A stretch of DNA of 48,680 bases, taken from positions 1 to 48,680 of the forward strand of contig NZ_JAGGQW010000075.1 of the NCBI RefSeq assembly GCF_018613065.1, read 5' to 3'. Source of the stretch: Bacillus sp. ISL-7 (GTDB lineage: Bacteria > Bacillota > Bacilli > Bacillales_B > DSM-18226). The notes below the pieces were generated by a model, which did not search any database, had not been told where the DNA came from, and saw only the letters and a list, made by a program, of their open reading frames with translations. Position 1 is the first letter of the stretch. Each line of letters starts with the position of its first letter. Made by a program: the position numbers and the translations under genes. Shown in pieces: positions 30,453-39,988 of this stretch.

Positions 30453-31143
30453 AAAAAATAGTAACAAAACTAATAATAGTAAAAGAAATATTATCGCAAT
30501 GTTTGATTCTAAATCACCAATTACAGAACAGTATCGTACCATTAGGACAAATATTCAATACTCTTCTATCGATCAAGAAGTTAGATCTCTAATGGTTACT
30601 TCTGCAGGTCCTGGTGAAGGAAAGTCAACAACAGTGGCAAATTTAGCGGTAGTATTCGCGCAGCTAGGAAAAAGGGTATTACTTGTTGATGCGGATCTAA
30701 GAAAACCAACCGTGCATTATACCTTTAATCAAACTAATACTATTGGATTAACTAGTGTACTAACAAAACAAATGACATTTGAAAAAGCCATTTCAGATGC
30801 CGAAGAAAAAAATCTATATGTTTTAACAAGTGGACCGATCCCTCCGAATCCAGCTGAATTATTAAGCTCTCGTGCGATGGAACAATTTTTTCAAGAAGCT
30901 CAAGAACTGTTTGATGTTATTTTATTCGACGCACCACCGGTATTAGCTGTTACAGATGCACAGATATTAGCAAATATGTGTGAAGGAACCATTCTAGTTG
31001 TTTCTAGCGGGAAGACAGAAAAGGAACAAGTAGTAAAAGCGAAAGAACTTCTTGATTCTGCCCAAAGTAAGTTGCTAGGTGTGGTATTAAATAATAAGAA
31101 GCTTCAAAACAATAACTACTATTATTACTACGGTACAAAATAA
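30442..31143 (+). CDS. BY-type tyrosine kinase (CpsD/CapB/YwqD/EpsB)
   Basis: About 233 residues. Walker A SAGPGEGKST, Walker A' LLVDADLRKP, Walker B VILFDAPPV and the Tyr cluster NNYYYYYGTK at the C-terminus, the hallmarks of bacterial tyrosine kinases that autophosphorylate their tail. I prefer the TTG start at 30442 (AGGTG site 7 nt away) over GTG at 30433. It overlaps the adaptor gene, so the two proteins are probably made stoichiometrically. It controls polymer export and length in complex with the adaptor. Confidence 0.92.
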   Translation: MALKKNSNKTNNSKRNIIAMFDSKSPITEQYRTIRTNIQYSSIDQEVRSLMVTSAGPGEGKSTTVANLAVVFAQLGKRVLLVDADLRKPTVHYTFNQTNTIGLTSVLTKQMTFEKAISDAEEKNLYVLTSGPIPPNPAELLSSRAMEQFFQEAQELFDVILFDAPPVLAVTDAQILANMCEGTILVVSSGKTEKEQVVKAKELLDSAQSKLLGVVLNNKKLQNNNYYYYYGTK

Positions 31144-31242
31144 CACCGGTTTACAAATACCACCATTTGCCGCATGGAAAATAAGTGTTAACCTATCTAA
31201 GGTCTTGAATAATTGACAATTTATTGGAAGGGAGTGGGTCAA

Positions 31243-32004
31243 ATGATTGATATACATTGCCATATTTTGCCAGGTGTTGACGACGGTGCGAAAAGTGTCG
31301 AAGACAGTTTGACAATGGCGAGGGAAGCCGCAAAAGAAGGAATTCATACGATCATAGCCACCCCTCACTTGAATAGTCAATATGATAACCGAAGAGAATT
31401 GATTATTCCTAAAGTAGGAGAGCTAAATCAGGCTCTTCTAGAAGCAAAAATTGATGTTACTATCCTTCCAGGACAAGAGCCGAGGATATATGGCGAAATT
31501 CTAGAGGATATTGAAAAAGATGAAATTCAAACATTAAATGACAGTCAATATATATTTATTGAATTCCCATCCAACCATGTTCCTAGATATACAGAAAAAC
31601 TTCTATTTGATCTTCAAGTACAAGGACTTACACCAATTATTGTTCACCCCGAAAGAAATTCAGAGCTGATAGAACGTCCAGAGGTCCTGTATCGCTTAGT
31701 GGAAAAGGGTGCATTGACACAAGTAACAGCTTCAAGTCTTAATGGTTACTTTGGCAAAAAAATTAAAGGTTTTTCGATTCAATTAGTTGAAGCGAATTTA
31801 ACGCATTTTATTGCTTCAGATGCCCATAACATTGTTAACCGTACCTTCAAAATGGCTGAAGCTTTCCATTTCATAGAGTCGAAGTTTGGGATAGATTATG
31901 TTTATCTCTTTCAAGAAAATGCAGAATTATTAGTAGAAGGTAAAAACGTAATAAAAGAAATACCAGTTCAAATAAAGAAGAAAAAGAAATTTTTACTCTT
32001 TTAA
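31243..32004 (+). CDS. PHP-type tyrosine-protein phosphatase (CpsB/CapC/YwqE)
   Basis: 254 residues from ATG at 31243 (GGGAGTGGG upstream). Metal-binding motifs of the PHP family: DIHCHILPGVDDGAK at the N-terminus, IIATPHLNSQY, IVHPERNSEL and FIASDAHN, giving a manganese-type trinuclear centre. It dephosphorylates the BY-kinase tail. It closes the regulatory block of the operon and is followed by a structured leader, not directly by the biosynthesis genes. Confidence 0.92.
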   Translation: MIDIHCHILPGVDDGAKSVEDSLTMAREAAKEGIHTIIATPHLNSQYDNRRELIIPKVGELNQALLEAKIDVTILPGQEPRIYGEILEDIEKDEIQTLNDSQYIFIEFPSNHVPRYTEKLLFDLQVQGLTPIIVHPERNSELIERPEVLYRLVEKGALTQVTASSLNGYFGKKIKGFSIQLVEANLTHFIASDAHNIVNRTFKMAEAFHFIESKFGIDYVYLFQENAELLVEGKNVIKEIPVQIKKKKKFLLF

Positions 32005-32044
32005 CCGACTAAGTCGATAAGAATGAAGGATTATTATCTACATC

Positions 32045-32180
32045 GTTTTAGGTCTTTATACCTGAACGGCGAGGCTCCCTGCCCGTTATCGATGGGGGCA
32101 CTCGATTGTGCTGTGGGTCCATCAGAGGACCTTAGACGCATGTCGTCAAAAGCATGATGTGAGGCCAGGTTAGATGCCCG
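32045..32180 (+). ncRNA. EAR / epsC leader RNA (processive antitermination element)
   Basis: A 326-bp gap between the phosphatase gene and the epsC-like gene holds a structured block with the features I know for the EAR element: AGGTCTTTATACCT, then GGCGAGGCTCCCTGCCCG, GATGGGGGCACTCG, GTGCTGTGGGTCC paired as GGTCC/GGACC, and a closing AGGCCAGG. In Bacillus subtilis the EAR lies inside the eps operon just before epsC and lets RNA polymerase read through terminators. The same placement here supports the call. I have not folded it. Confidence 0.75.
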
Positions 32181-32330
32181 ATTTTAAAAAAATTAACCAT
32201 AAATATCTAATGAAAGAATAAGTGATGTAAGCACTTGCAATTCCATTAGGTATTTATTTTTTTTGCCCACTTGCTTTAGTTGTTTTTGAGGACTAGATAA
32301 ACGAGATATAGAAAAAGGGGGAATGTACAG

Positions 32331-34151
32331 GTGACGTATAGAAAAAGATTGACTGCGCTCGCTGTCTTGGACTCAGTTATTGTGTTAACAGCTATCTACA
32401 TAAGCTATATGACGCTGGTTCCGGGTGTAAATGTTTTTGAAATTCCAATGTTACAGGTTACTTGGCTTACATTATTTTTATGCCATCATTTATTTGCTTC
32501 TATTTATAAGCTTTATCAAAAAGCATGGGAATATGCAAGTGTTGGAGAATTAACTGCAATTGTTAAGGCAGTTACCTTTTCAATTGCGGTAACAGCACTT
32601 ATGCAAGAATTACTTTTTCATAACATTTATGTCAGAGCATTAATGATCACATGGATGCTACATGTCCTGTTAATTGGTGGTTCAAGGTTTTCATGGAGAA
32701 TGTTTCGGGATAGTTACATGTCGAAGCAGAAAAGTATCAAAAGAACATTAATCATTGGTGCTGGCTCTGGTGGAACGATGGTGGCAAGGCAATTGCTTCA
32801 TAACCATGAGTTTGATTTAAAGCCAGTGGCGTTTATTGATGATGATGCGAAAAAATATAAGTTGGATATTCTCGGGATACCTGTGATAGGAAATTCGAGC
32901 CATATTACGGAGGCAGTTGAGAAATTCCAAATTGACAATATTGTTATTGCGATCCCTTCGTTAGGTCAGAAAGAGTTAAATCGGATTTTTGAGGAATGTG
33001 CAAAAACAAAAGCCAAGACGCAAATTATTCCTAAGTTGGAAGATTTGATGACAGGAAAGATTTCTGTTAATCAATTCCGTGAGGTGCAAGTTGAGGATTT
33101 ACTCGGAAGGGAACCAGTAGAGTTAGATATCGGCAGTATTTCAGAGTATGTCACAGGAAAGACGGTATTAGTGACAGGTGCTGGCGGTTCAATAGGGTCC
33201 GAGATTTGCCGACAAATCTGCAAATTTAATCCTGGGAAAATTGTTTTAGTAGGTCATGGGGAGAACAGTATTTACTTGATTGATATGGAGCTACGGAGGA
33301 AGTATCAAAATCAAATTGAGATTGTTCCTGTGATCGGTGATATCCAGGATCGGACAAGAATGTTTGATCTGATGGAAGAGCATAAGCCGTTTGTGGTTTA
33401 TCATGCGGCAGCACATAAGCATGTTCCATTGATGGAATATAATCCGCGAGAAGCAGTTAAGAATAATATTTTTGGAACGAGGAATGTTGCAGAAGCAGCG
33501 GACACATTCGGTGTGAATACTTTCGTGATGATTTCATCCGATAAGGCTGTTAATCCTCCGAATGTGATGGGAGCCACTAAGAGGTTTGCGGAGATGATTA
33601 TTCAGAGTCTTGCTGTAAATAGTAATACAAAGTTTGTAGCTGTACGGTTTGGTAATGTGCTGGGCAGTCGTGGAAGTGTGATTCCATTGTTTAAAAAGCA
33701 GATTCAGGCTGGTGGGCCAGTGACGGTTACACATGAGGATATGACTAGGTATTTTATGACGATACCGGAAGCCTCACGGCTTGTTATTCAGGCGGGATCT
33801 CTTGCACGTGGTGGAGAAGTGTTTGTGCTTGATATGGGTGAGCCAGTTAAGATTGTTGATCTTGCTAAGAACGTGATCAAGTTGTCGGGATTTTCAATTG
33901 AAGAAATCGGGATACGTTTTACTGGACTTCGTCCTGGGGAGAAGATGTATGAAGAACTGCTAAATGAGAATGAAGTGCATCCGGAGCAGGTATTTCCAAA
34001 GATTCATATTGGGAAGGCGAAGGTTATTCATGAGGAATTGTTGAGTCAGTTGATTGGCGGTCTGCTTGATATGTCTGAGACGGAAATGCATGATACTTTG
34101 ATTGCGGTGGCTAATAATAGGTTTGAGGGTGCTTCTGTTTTAGCTAGGTGA
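32331..34151 (+). CDS. epsC: UDP-sugar 4,6-dehydratase, EpsC / CapD / PglF type
   Basis: 606 residues. Four N-terminal membrane helices, then a first Rossmann domain (TLIIGAGSGGTMVARQL) and a large C-terminal SDR domain (KTVLVTGAGGSIGSEICRQI, AAAHKHVPLMEYNP, SSDKAVNPPNVMGATKRFAE). The catalytic YxxxK is replaced by MGATK, as in the PglF/WbpM dehydratases that act on UDP-GlcNAc. It makes UDP-4-keto-6-deoxy-GlcNAc, the first step towards bacillosamine. The GTG at 32331 follows a GGGGG site; the upstream ATG at 32322 is in another frame. It lies directly after the EAR RNA. Confidence 0.9.
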   Translation: MTYRKRLTALAVLDSVIVLTAIYISYMTLVPGVNVFEIPMLQVTWLTLFLCHHLFASIYKLYQKAWEYASVGELTAIVKAVTFSIAVTALMQELLFHNIYVRALMITWMLHVLLIGGSRFSWRMFRDSYMSKQKSIKRTLIIGAGSGGTMVARQLLHNHEFDLKPVAFIDDDAKKYKLDILGIPVIGNSSHITEAVEKFQIDNIVIAIPSLGQKELNRIFEECAKTKAKTQIIPKLEDLMTGKISVNQFREVQVEDLLGREPVELDIGSISEYVTGKTVLVTGAGGSIGSEICRQICKFNPGKIVLVGHGENSIYLIDMELRRKYQNQIEIVPVIGDIQDRTRMFDLMEEHKPFVVYHAAAHKHVPLMEYNPREAVKNNIFGTRNVAEAADTFGVNTFVMISSDKAVNPPNVMGATKRFAEMIIQSLAVNSNTKFVAVRFGNVLGSRGSVIPLFKKQIQAGGPVTVTHEDMTRYFMTIPEASRLVIQAGSLARGGEVFVLDMGEPVKIVDLAKNVIKLSGFSIEEIGIRFTGLRPGEKMYEELLNENEVHPEQVFPKIHIGKAKVIHEELLSQLIGGLLDMSETEMHDTLIAVANNRFEGASVLAR

Positions 34152-34224
34152 TTAGAGTAAAAGACTAAAGATCCAAACCTTCGGTTTGAAATGACTGTAA
34201 AATTATTTAAAGGTGGAATGAACA

Positions 34225-35106
34225 ATGAAAAGAGTTCGGAAAGCAATTATACCAGCAGCGGGTTTAGGTACAAGATTTTTACCAGCAACAAAAGCAATGC
34301 CAAAAGAAATGTTACCAATTGTTGATAAACCAACAATTCAATATATCGTAGAAGAAGCGGTTGCTTCCGGAATTGAAGATATCATCATTGTAACTGGAAA
34401 AGGAAAGCGTGCAATTGAAGATCATTTTGATTTTGCTCATGAATTAGAACAAAATTTAGTTGATAAAGGTAAGTTAGACTTACTGGATAAGGTCCGCTAT
34501 TCCTCAACCCTAGCGAATATTCATTATATTCGTCAAAAGGAACCAAAGGGTCTTGGGCATGCTGTCTGGTGTGCACGAAACTTTATTGGTGATGAGCCGT
34601 TTGCAGTTCTTTTGGGTGATGACATAGTCCAAAGTGAAACACCTTGTTTAAAACAATTGATTAATATAAATGAAGAAACTCATTCATCGGTAATTGGGGT
34701 TCAAACAGTTCCTAATGAAGAAACTCATCGATATGGAATAGTTGACCCTGCATCACAGGATGGTAGACGTTATCAGGTTCAGAATTTTGTTGAGAAGCCT
34801 GCGCAGGGTAAGGCTCCATCAAATCTTGCAATAATGGGACGTTATATTCTTACTCCTGAAATTTTTATGTTTCTAGAGCAGCAGGAAACTGGTGCTGGTG
34901 GAGAGATTCAGTTAACAGATGCAATACAGAAATTGAATCAAATTCAACGTGTTTTTGCTTATGATTTTGAAGGAACAAGGTACGATGTTGGAGAAAAACT
35001 TGGTTTTATAAAAACAACTATTGATTTTGCATTACAGCAAAATGAACTGAAAAAAGATTTGTTAGATTACCTTTCGAAGATTTTGGAAAAGGAATTTGTT
35101 CATTAA
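34225..35106 (+). CDS. galU: UTP-glucose-1-phosphate uridylyltransferase
   Basis: 293 residues. The nucleotide-binding [18 protein letters not shown] at the N-terminus, [31 protein letters not shown] and a [17 protein letters not shown] tail make it a canonical GalU/GtaB/YngB. It forms UDP-glucose, the substrate for the UDP-glucose dehydrogenase at the end of the operon, so glucuronate supply is built in. GGTGGAATG lies before the ATG. Confidence 0.93.
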   Translation: MKRVRKAIIPAAGLGTRFLPATKAMPKEMLPIVDKPTIQYIVEEAVASGIEDIIIVTGKGKRAIEDHFDFAHELEQNLVDKGKLDLLDKVRYSSTLANIHYIRQKEPKGLGHAVWCARNFIGDEPFAVLLGDDIVQSETPCLKQLININEETHSSVIGVQTVPNEETHRYGIVDPASQDGRRYQVQNFVEKPAQGKAPSNLAIMGRYILTPEIFMFLEQQETGAGGEIQLTDAIQKLNQIQRVFAYDFEGTRYDVGEKLGFIKTTIDFALQQNELKKDLLDYLSKILEKEFVH

Positions 35107-35140
35107 ACGAAGATAACAAAACTTAAGAGGGTGACTATTT

Positions 35141-36376
35141 ATGACTATATCAACTTCTCCATCGATTAATTCAAAAAAAAGAATGAATATACCATTTTCT
35201 CCTCCAGATATTACAGATATTGAAATAAATGAAGTGGTAGATACATTAAAATCTGGATGGATTACAACGGGTCCAAAAACAAAATTATTAGAAAATAAAA
35301 TTGCAGAATTTACGAATACTTCGATGGCGGTTTGTTTAAATTCTGCAACGGCTGCTATGGAACTTACCTTGAGAGTTTTAGGAGTTGGAAAAGGTGATGA
35401 AATAATTACTTCTGCCTACACTTATTCAGCATCTGCTAGTGTTATAGACCATGTTGGGGCTAAAATTGTTCTAGTAGATACAGCGGAAAACTCCTTTCAA
35501 ATGGATTATGAACAATTAGAGAAAGTTATAACACCAAATACGAAAGCTATTATTCCCGTGGATATTGCAGGAGTCATGTGCGATTATGAACGGATTTTTG
35601 AAATTGTTGAGAGGAAAAGAAGTCTGTTTAATCCGAATAATAAAATTCAAGAATCAATTGGTAGAATAATAGTTTTAGCAGATGCGGCTCACTCCTTTGG
35701 TGCCATTTATAAAGGGAAACAAAGTGGATCGGTTGCAGACTTTACTAGCTTTTCATTTCATGCGGTGAAAAACTTCACTACCGGGGAGGGTGGTGCAGTA
35801 ACATGGCGAAATATCCCTGGCGTAGAAGATCAGGATATATATAAACAATTTATGCTTCTCTCTCTACATGGGCAATCAAAGGATGCACTTGCGAAGACAA
35901 AGATTGGTGCTTGGGAATATGATATTGTTTCACCTGCTTTTAAGTGTAATATGACTGATATTATGGCTTCAATTGGATTAGGGCAAATGAAAAGATATCC
36001 ATTCATTTTAGAAAGAAGAAGACAAATAATAGACCAGTATGACCATGCTTTAGGAGATTTAGGGGTTAAAGTATTAACACACCATGGAAATGATTTTTCA
36101 TCAAGTGGACATTTGTATCTAGTTAGACTTCTTAATAAAGATGAAAAATATCGTAATATAGTCATTGAGAGAATGGCAGAGGAAGGCATAGCCACAAATG
36201 TACACTATAAACCATTACCGATGCATACGGCCTATAAGAAATTAGGGTTCGATATAAAGAATTATCCAAATGCTTATGATATGTATAAAAATGAAATTAC
36301 ATTGCCGCTTAACACATTGATGACCGATGAAGATGTTAAATATGTGGCAGATAAATTGAAAGAAATAATCCGATAG
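35141..36376 (+). CDS. PLP-dependent sugar aminotransferase (DegT/DnrJ/EryC1/StrS)
   Basis: 411 residues. The substrate entrance SGWITTGPKT, the PLP-phosphate and ring contacts (CLNSATAAMELTLRVLG, ADAAHSFGAIYKG) and the Schiff-base Lys in SFHAVKNFTTGEGGAVTW define an aminosugar aminotransferase. Together with the EpsC-like dehydratase it should give a 4-amino-4,6-dideoxy sugar nucleotide, as EpsN and PglE do. It is slightly longer than EpsN because of a loop (ERKRSLFNPNNKIQESIG). GAGGGTG precedes the ATG. Confidence 0.9.
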   Translation: MTISTSPSINSKKRMNIPFSPPDITDIEINEVVDTLKSGWITTGPKTKLLENKIAEFTNTSMAVCLNSATAAMELTLRVLGVGKGDEIITSAYTYSASASVIDHVGAKIVLVDTAENSFQMDYEQLEKVITPNTKAIIPVDIAGVMCDYERIFEIVERKRSLFNPNNKIQESIGRIIVLADAAHSFGAIYKGKQSGSVADFTSFSFHAVKNFTTGEGGAVTWRNIPGVEDQDIYKQFMLLSLHGQSKDALAKTKIGAWEYDIVSPAFKCNMTDIMASIGLGQMKRYPFILERRRQIIDQYDHALGDLGVKVLTHHGNDFSSSGHLYLVRLLNKDEKYRNIVIERMAEEGIATNVHYKPLPMHTAYKKLGFDIKNYPNAYDMYKNEITLPLNTLMTDEDVKYVADKLKEIIR

Positions 36377-36401
36377 TACAAGTTCACAGGAGGAAGTTTT
36401 A

Positions 36402-37001
36402 GTGTATAAGAAATACTTTAAGAGAATATTCGATTTTATTTTTGTTTTAATACTGATGCCGTTTGTTCTTCCTGTTATTGCAATTTGCGGTTTACTTATT
36501 AAATTTGAAGATGGTGGTCCAATCTTTTTTTTAGGAGAAAGATTGGGTAGAGATAAGAAAGTTTTTAAAATGTACAAACTAAGATCGATGAAAGTGAATG
36601 CCCCAGACATTCGAAATGAAGATGGTTCGACATTTAATTCGGATGAAGATCCAAGGTTAACAAGAGTAGGGAAATTCACTAGAAAAACCAGTCTGGATGA
36701 ACTGCCGCAATTAATAAATGTCCTTAAGGGAGATATGAGTTTTATTGGACCAAGGCCAGATTTACCAGAAGCATTGAATTATTATGACGAAATAGAAGTT
36801 CATAAATTATATGTTAGCCCAGGTATTACTGGGTACAATCAAGCGTATTTTAGAAATTCTATTTCCCAAACACAAAAATTTAAAAATGATATTTATTATG
36901 TTAAAAACATCTCACTTTTATTAGATCTAAAAATTTTGATTGTAACAATCATGAATGTCGTTCTAAGAAAAAATATAAACAGCACAAATGAAAATGTTTA
37001 A
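36402..37001 (+). CDS. Initiating sugar-1-phosphate transferase (EpsL / PglC type)
   Basis: 199 residues. A reentrant membrane hairpin (KRIFDFIFVLILMPFVLPVI), then the bacterial sugar transferase core: GGPIFFLGERLGRDKKVF, KMYKLRSM, RLTRVGKFTRKTSLDELPQL, INVLKGDMSFIGPRPDLPE and LYVSPGITGYNQ. It transfers the first sugar phosphate to undecaprenyl phosphate. Length and neighbours fit PglC-type enzymes that use UDP-diNAc-bacillosamine. GTG at 36402 has AGGAGG. Confidence 0.9.
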   Translation: MYKKYFKRIFDFIFVLILMPFVLPVIAICGLLIKFEDGGPIFFLGERLGRDKKVFKMYKLRSMKVNAPDIRNEDGSTFNSDEDPRLTRVGKFTRKTSLDELPQLINVLKGDMSFIGPRPDLPEALNYYDEIEVHKLYVSPGITGYNQAYFRNSISQTQKFKNDIYYVKNISLLLDLKILIVTIMNVVLRKNINSTNENV

Positions 37002-37029
37002 AGAAACTACTAAGGTGTGGTGTATTTGC

Positions 37030-37566
37030 TTGATAGTTGGTAAAAAAATTATTCTAAGGGCTTTAAAACGAAAAGACACGGAATTGGTTTTGAAATGGAT
37101 TAATGATCCAAAATTGAAATATTTAACAGGTACCTTATATCCCGTTTCAGATGTCGAACATGAGAAATGGTTCGAAAATAAATTGCTTGAAAAGACAAAT
37201 AAACTATTTGGAATTGAAGAACAGTTATCAAGCCAGCTAATTGGTCTCATTGGATTTAATAATATTGATTTCATTAATAGAACTACTGAAATATCTGTTT
37301 ATATAGGCGAAGAAAACCAACGGGGTAAAGGTCTAGGTACAGATGCCCTTAGAACCTTAATTAAATTTGCATTTGATGAACTTAATTTACACAGGGTTTC
37401 TCTAGTAGTATTTTCTTATAACACAAATGCTATAAAAGCTTATGAAAAAATTGGTTTTAAAACGGAAGGGATATTGAAAGAAAGTTTATATAAAGCAGGT
37501 AGATACCATGACAAGATCCTAATGGCAGTAGTAAATAATAAAGAGAATTCTCTTTTAGGAGAGTAA
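37030..37566 (+). CDS. GNAT acetyltransferase, aminosugar N-acylation candidate
   Basis: About 178 residues from TTG at 37030 (MIVGKKIILRALKRKDTEL), which matches the usual family N-terminus and has AAGGTG upstream; the ATG at 36988 overlaps the previous gene. Acetyl-CoA loop GEENQRGKGLGTDALRTLI and the C-terminal NTNAIKAYEKIGFKTEGILK are intact. In this context it may acetylate the 4-amino group made by the aminotransferase, in place of the hexapeptide EpsM/PglD enzyme. The next gene starts 4 nt after the stop. Confidence 0.8.
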   Translation: MIVGKKIILRALKRKDTELVLKWINDPKLKYLTGTLYPVSDVEHEKWFENKLLEKTNKLFGIEEQLSSQLIGLIGFNNIDFINRTTEISVYIGEENQRGKGLGTDALRTLIKFAFDELNLHRVSLVVFSYNTNAIKAYEKIGFKTEGILKESLYKAGRYHDKILMAVVNNKENSLLGE

Positions 37567-37570
37567 AGCT

Positions 37571-38776
37571 ATGGAGAAACAAAAAAAAATAATAATTATT
37601 GGGGCAGGAATATTACAAGTACCAGCAATTATAAAGGCTAAGCAAATGGGTTTATATGTCTATGCCCAAGATATGGACCCAAACGCTCCAGGGTTTAAAT
37701 TAGCAGATAATACTATTCAGCTCAGTACGAATGATATAGAAAATTCAGTAAATAAAGCACTACAACTAATGCCAGATGCTGTCATGACTTTGGCTAGTGA
37801 TATGCCAATACGTACGGTAGCAGCAATTGGAGAGAAATGTGGATTGAGCACTATTTCAACGAAAACGGCCTTAAATGCAACAGATAAGGGTAGAATGCGC
37901 AGCCAACTAAACAAATATGGTGTTCCAATTCCTCGTTTTTTTATTGCGTCCAGCTTTGAAAAATATATGGATGCCGCTTCTCATTTTGCGGGTAAATTTA
38001 TCGTAAAACCGGCTGATAATTCCGGAAGCAGAGGGGTATACTTAACAGATCAAACTAGTGATTTAACAGAGGTTTATCATTACGTCAAAGAACATTCTAG
38101 ATCCGGAGATATTTTGGTAGAGGAATTTATGGTTGGCCCAGAAGTCAGTGTAGAAACCATGACGGTAAATGGAGTTACACATGTTGTTTCGATAACGGAC
38201 AAGCTGACTACTGGGGCTCCGCATTTCATTGAAATGGGACATTCTATACCATCTCAGCTTCCTCTTAAGCTACAGGATGAAATTATAAATGTGGCAATTT
38301 CTGGAATAAATGCACTTGGAGTTGAAGTAGGTCCAGCCCATACCGAAATTATTGTAACAGAAGAGGGTCCTAAAATCGTTGAGATTGGTGCTAGATTAGG
38401 TGGGGATAATATTACTACTCATTTAGTTCCTTTAGCAACAGGTGTGAATATGGTTGAATGGTCCATTCGGTTAGCCATTGGTGAAAATGTTGAAATCTCT
38501 CCCAATCAACATAAAGGGGCAGCTATAAGGTATTTGAAGTCAGCAGAAGGCATTTTAGAGGATGTTCAAAATGTTCAAGAAGCAAAGGCTATGGAGGGTA
38601 TAAAGGAGATTGCTTTTACGAAAAGAATCGGTGACACAATTACAGCAGTTAATAGTAGTACCGATCGAATTGGCTTTGTTATTGCACAAGGTGATTTACC
38701 ATTAGAGGCGATTGAAAAATGTGAAAAGGCAAGTACATTAATTAAAATTAACGTTTCAAATAATGGAGAAGATTAA
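37571..38776 (+). CDS. ATP-grasp carboxylate-amine ligase
   Basis: 401 residues. An N-terminal Rossmann-like domain (IIIIGAGILQVPAIIKAKQM) and an ATP-grasp core: KFIVKPADNSGSRGVYL, DILVEEFMVGPEVSVETM, PKIVEIGARLGGDNITTHLV. The family links a carboxylate to an amine using ATP through an acyl phosphate (relatives include biotin carboxylase, PurK and amino-acid ligases). In a polysaccharide operon with an aminotransferase, the plausible reaction is to attach an amino acid to the aminosugar or uronic acid. GGAG overlaps the preceding stop, so it is tightly coupled to the GNAT gene. Confidence 0.88.
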   Translation: MEKQKKIIIIGAGILQVPAIIKAKQMGLYVYAQDMDPNAPGFKLADNTIQLSTNDIENSVNKALQLMPDAVMTLASDMPIRTVAAIGEKCGLSTISTKTALNATDKGRMRSQLNKYGVPIPRFFIASSFEKYMDAASHFAGKFIVKPADNSGSRGVYLTDQTSDLTEVYHYVKEHSRSGDILVEEFMVGPEVSVETMTVNGVTHVVSITDKLTTGAPHFIEMGHSIPSQLPLKLQDEIINVAISGINALGVEVGPAHTEIIVTEEGPKIVEIGARLGGDNITTHLVPLATGVNMVEWSIRLAIGENVEISPNQHKGAAIRYLKSAEGILEDVQNVQEAKAMEGIKEIAFTKRIGDTITAVNSSTDRIGFVIAQGDLPLEAIEKCEKASTLIKINVSNNGED

Positions 38777-38813
38777 GCAACCTACCAATGGTTCATTTAA
38801 GGGAGTTTAGAGA

Positions 38814-39944
38814 ATGGCAAGAGTACTAGTTACAGCCCATTTGGGCAGGCATTTTAGAATTTTTGGTCAGTATGATTATAAAGTTCTTTTAAGCATGGGG
38901 CATGAGGTTCATATTGCAGCTAATTTTAAAGGAGAAATTGATGAATTTCATGATCCAAATGTGATAAAACATCAAATCGACTTTGAGCGGAACCCCTTTA
39001 GTGTTGAGAATATGAAAGCGATGAAACAGCTTGAAAAATTGTTTCAAGAAGTTTACTTCGATATCATCCATTGTCAATCACCTTCTGGAGGTGCTGTGAC
39101 AAGATTAGCAGCTAGAAAGACCAGAAAGAAGGGGTCAAAAGTCATTTATACCCCACATGGGCTGCACTTTTTTAAAGGCGCCTCAATTAAAAATTGGTTA
39201 CTATTCTATAACATAGAGAAGTTCTTAGGGCGCTTTACCGATTGTGTGATTACGATTAATGATGAGGATTTTGGAGCAACAAAAGAAAAGTTAAAGGTTA
39301 ATGATGTGAGACAGATTCATGGCGTTGGAATTGATCTAACAAAGTTCGAACCACAAACTCAAGAAAAGAAAGATAGGCTTAGAGAACAATATGGCTACAG
39401 CGACCGTGATTTTATCTTGGTCTATGCAGGGGAGCTTAGTTATAGAAAGCATCAAGACCACTTAATTGAAGCGGTCAGCCTATTAAAAAATAAAATTCCA
39501 ACAATCAAGCTCTTGCTAGCGGGAACTGGTAATCTTTTAGATCAATATCAGGATCAGGTTCAAAGGTTAAAATTGCAAAACCATGTTCATTTCTTAGGGT
39601 ATCGTAACGATATTCCAAACCTAATGATTCTATCGGATGTAGCGGTTTCCTCGTCCAGGCAGGAAGGATTACCGGTTAATGTGATGGAAGCTATGGCAAC
39701 AGGGCTGCCTCTTGTGGTTAGTGATTGTAGGGGAAATCGTGATTTGGTCAGAAATGGTGAGAACGGGAACGTCATAAAGGACGATGATGTAAATGGTTTT
39801 GCTGAAGCGATTGAGAGACTTTATAAGTCTGAAGAACTACGGGGAAAATGTAGAGAACATAATCTAAAACTGATCAACACTTACTCTATTGAAAATGTAA
39901 GCAAAGAAATGGAAGCAATATACAAGGATTGTTTAAAACATTAG
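38814..39944 (+). CDS. epsD: Glycosyltransferase family 4 (EpsD-like)
   Basis: 376 residues, GT-B fold. N-terminal RVLVTAHLGRHFRIFGQYDY and TPHGLHFFKGASIKNW are diagnostic of EpsD-type enzymes. The C-terminal donor site has the sugar-phosphate motif SRQEGLPVNVMEAMATGLPL and GNRDLVRNGENGNV. It adds one sugar to the lipid-linked precursor on the inner face of the membrane. GGGAG lies before the ATG; the gene follows the ATP-grasp ligase with 37 bp between. Confidence 0.88.
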   Translation: MARVLVTAHLGRHFRIFGQYDYKVLLSMGHEVHIAANFKGEIDEFHDPNVIKHQIDFERNPFSVENMKAMKQLEKLFQEVYFDIIHCQSPSGGAVTRLAARKTRKKGSKVIYTPHGLHFFKGASIKNWLLFYNIEKFLGRFTDCVITINDEDFGATKEKLKVNDVRQIHGVGIDLTKFEPQTQEKKDRLREQYGYSDRDFILVYAGELSYRKHQDHLIEAVSLLKNKIPTIKLLLAGTGNLLDQYQDQVQRLKLQNHVHFLGYRNDIPNLMILSDVAVSSSRQEGLPVNVMEAMATGLPLVVSDCRGNRDLVRNGENGNVIKDDDVNGFAEAIERLYKSEELRGKCREHNLKLINTYSIENVSKEMEAIYKDCLKH

Positions 39945-39988
39945 ACGATACTTTAAGAAATCTAATAAAGAATCTTGGTGAATAGTTT

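Noticed and set aside
32045..32180. T-box or metabolite riboswitch before epsC
   Set aside because: No T-box sequence (AGGGTGG.ACC) and no known riboswitch core seen; the motifs fit the EAR element better.
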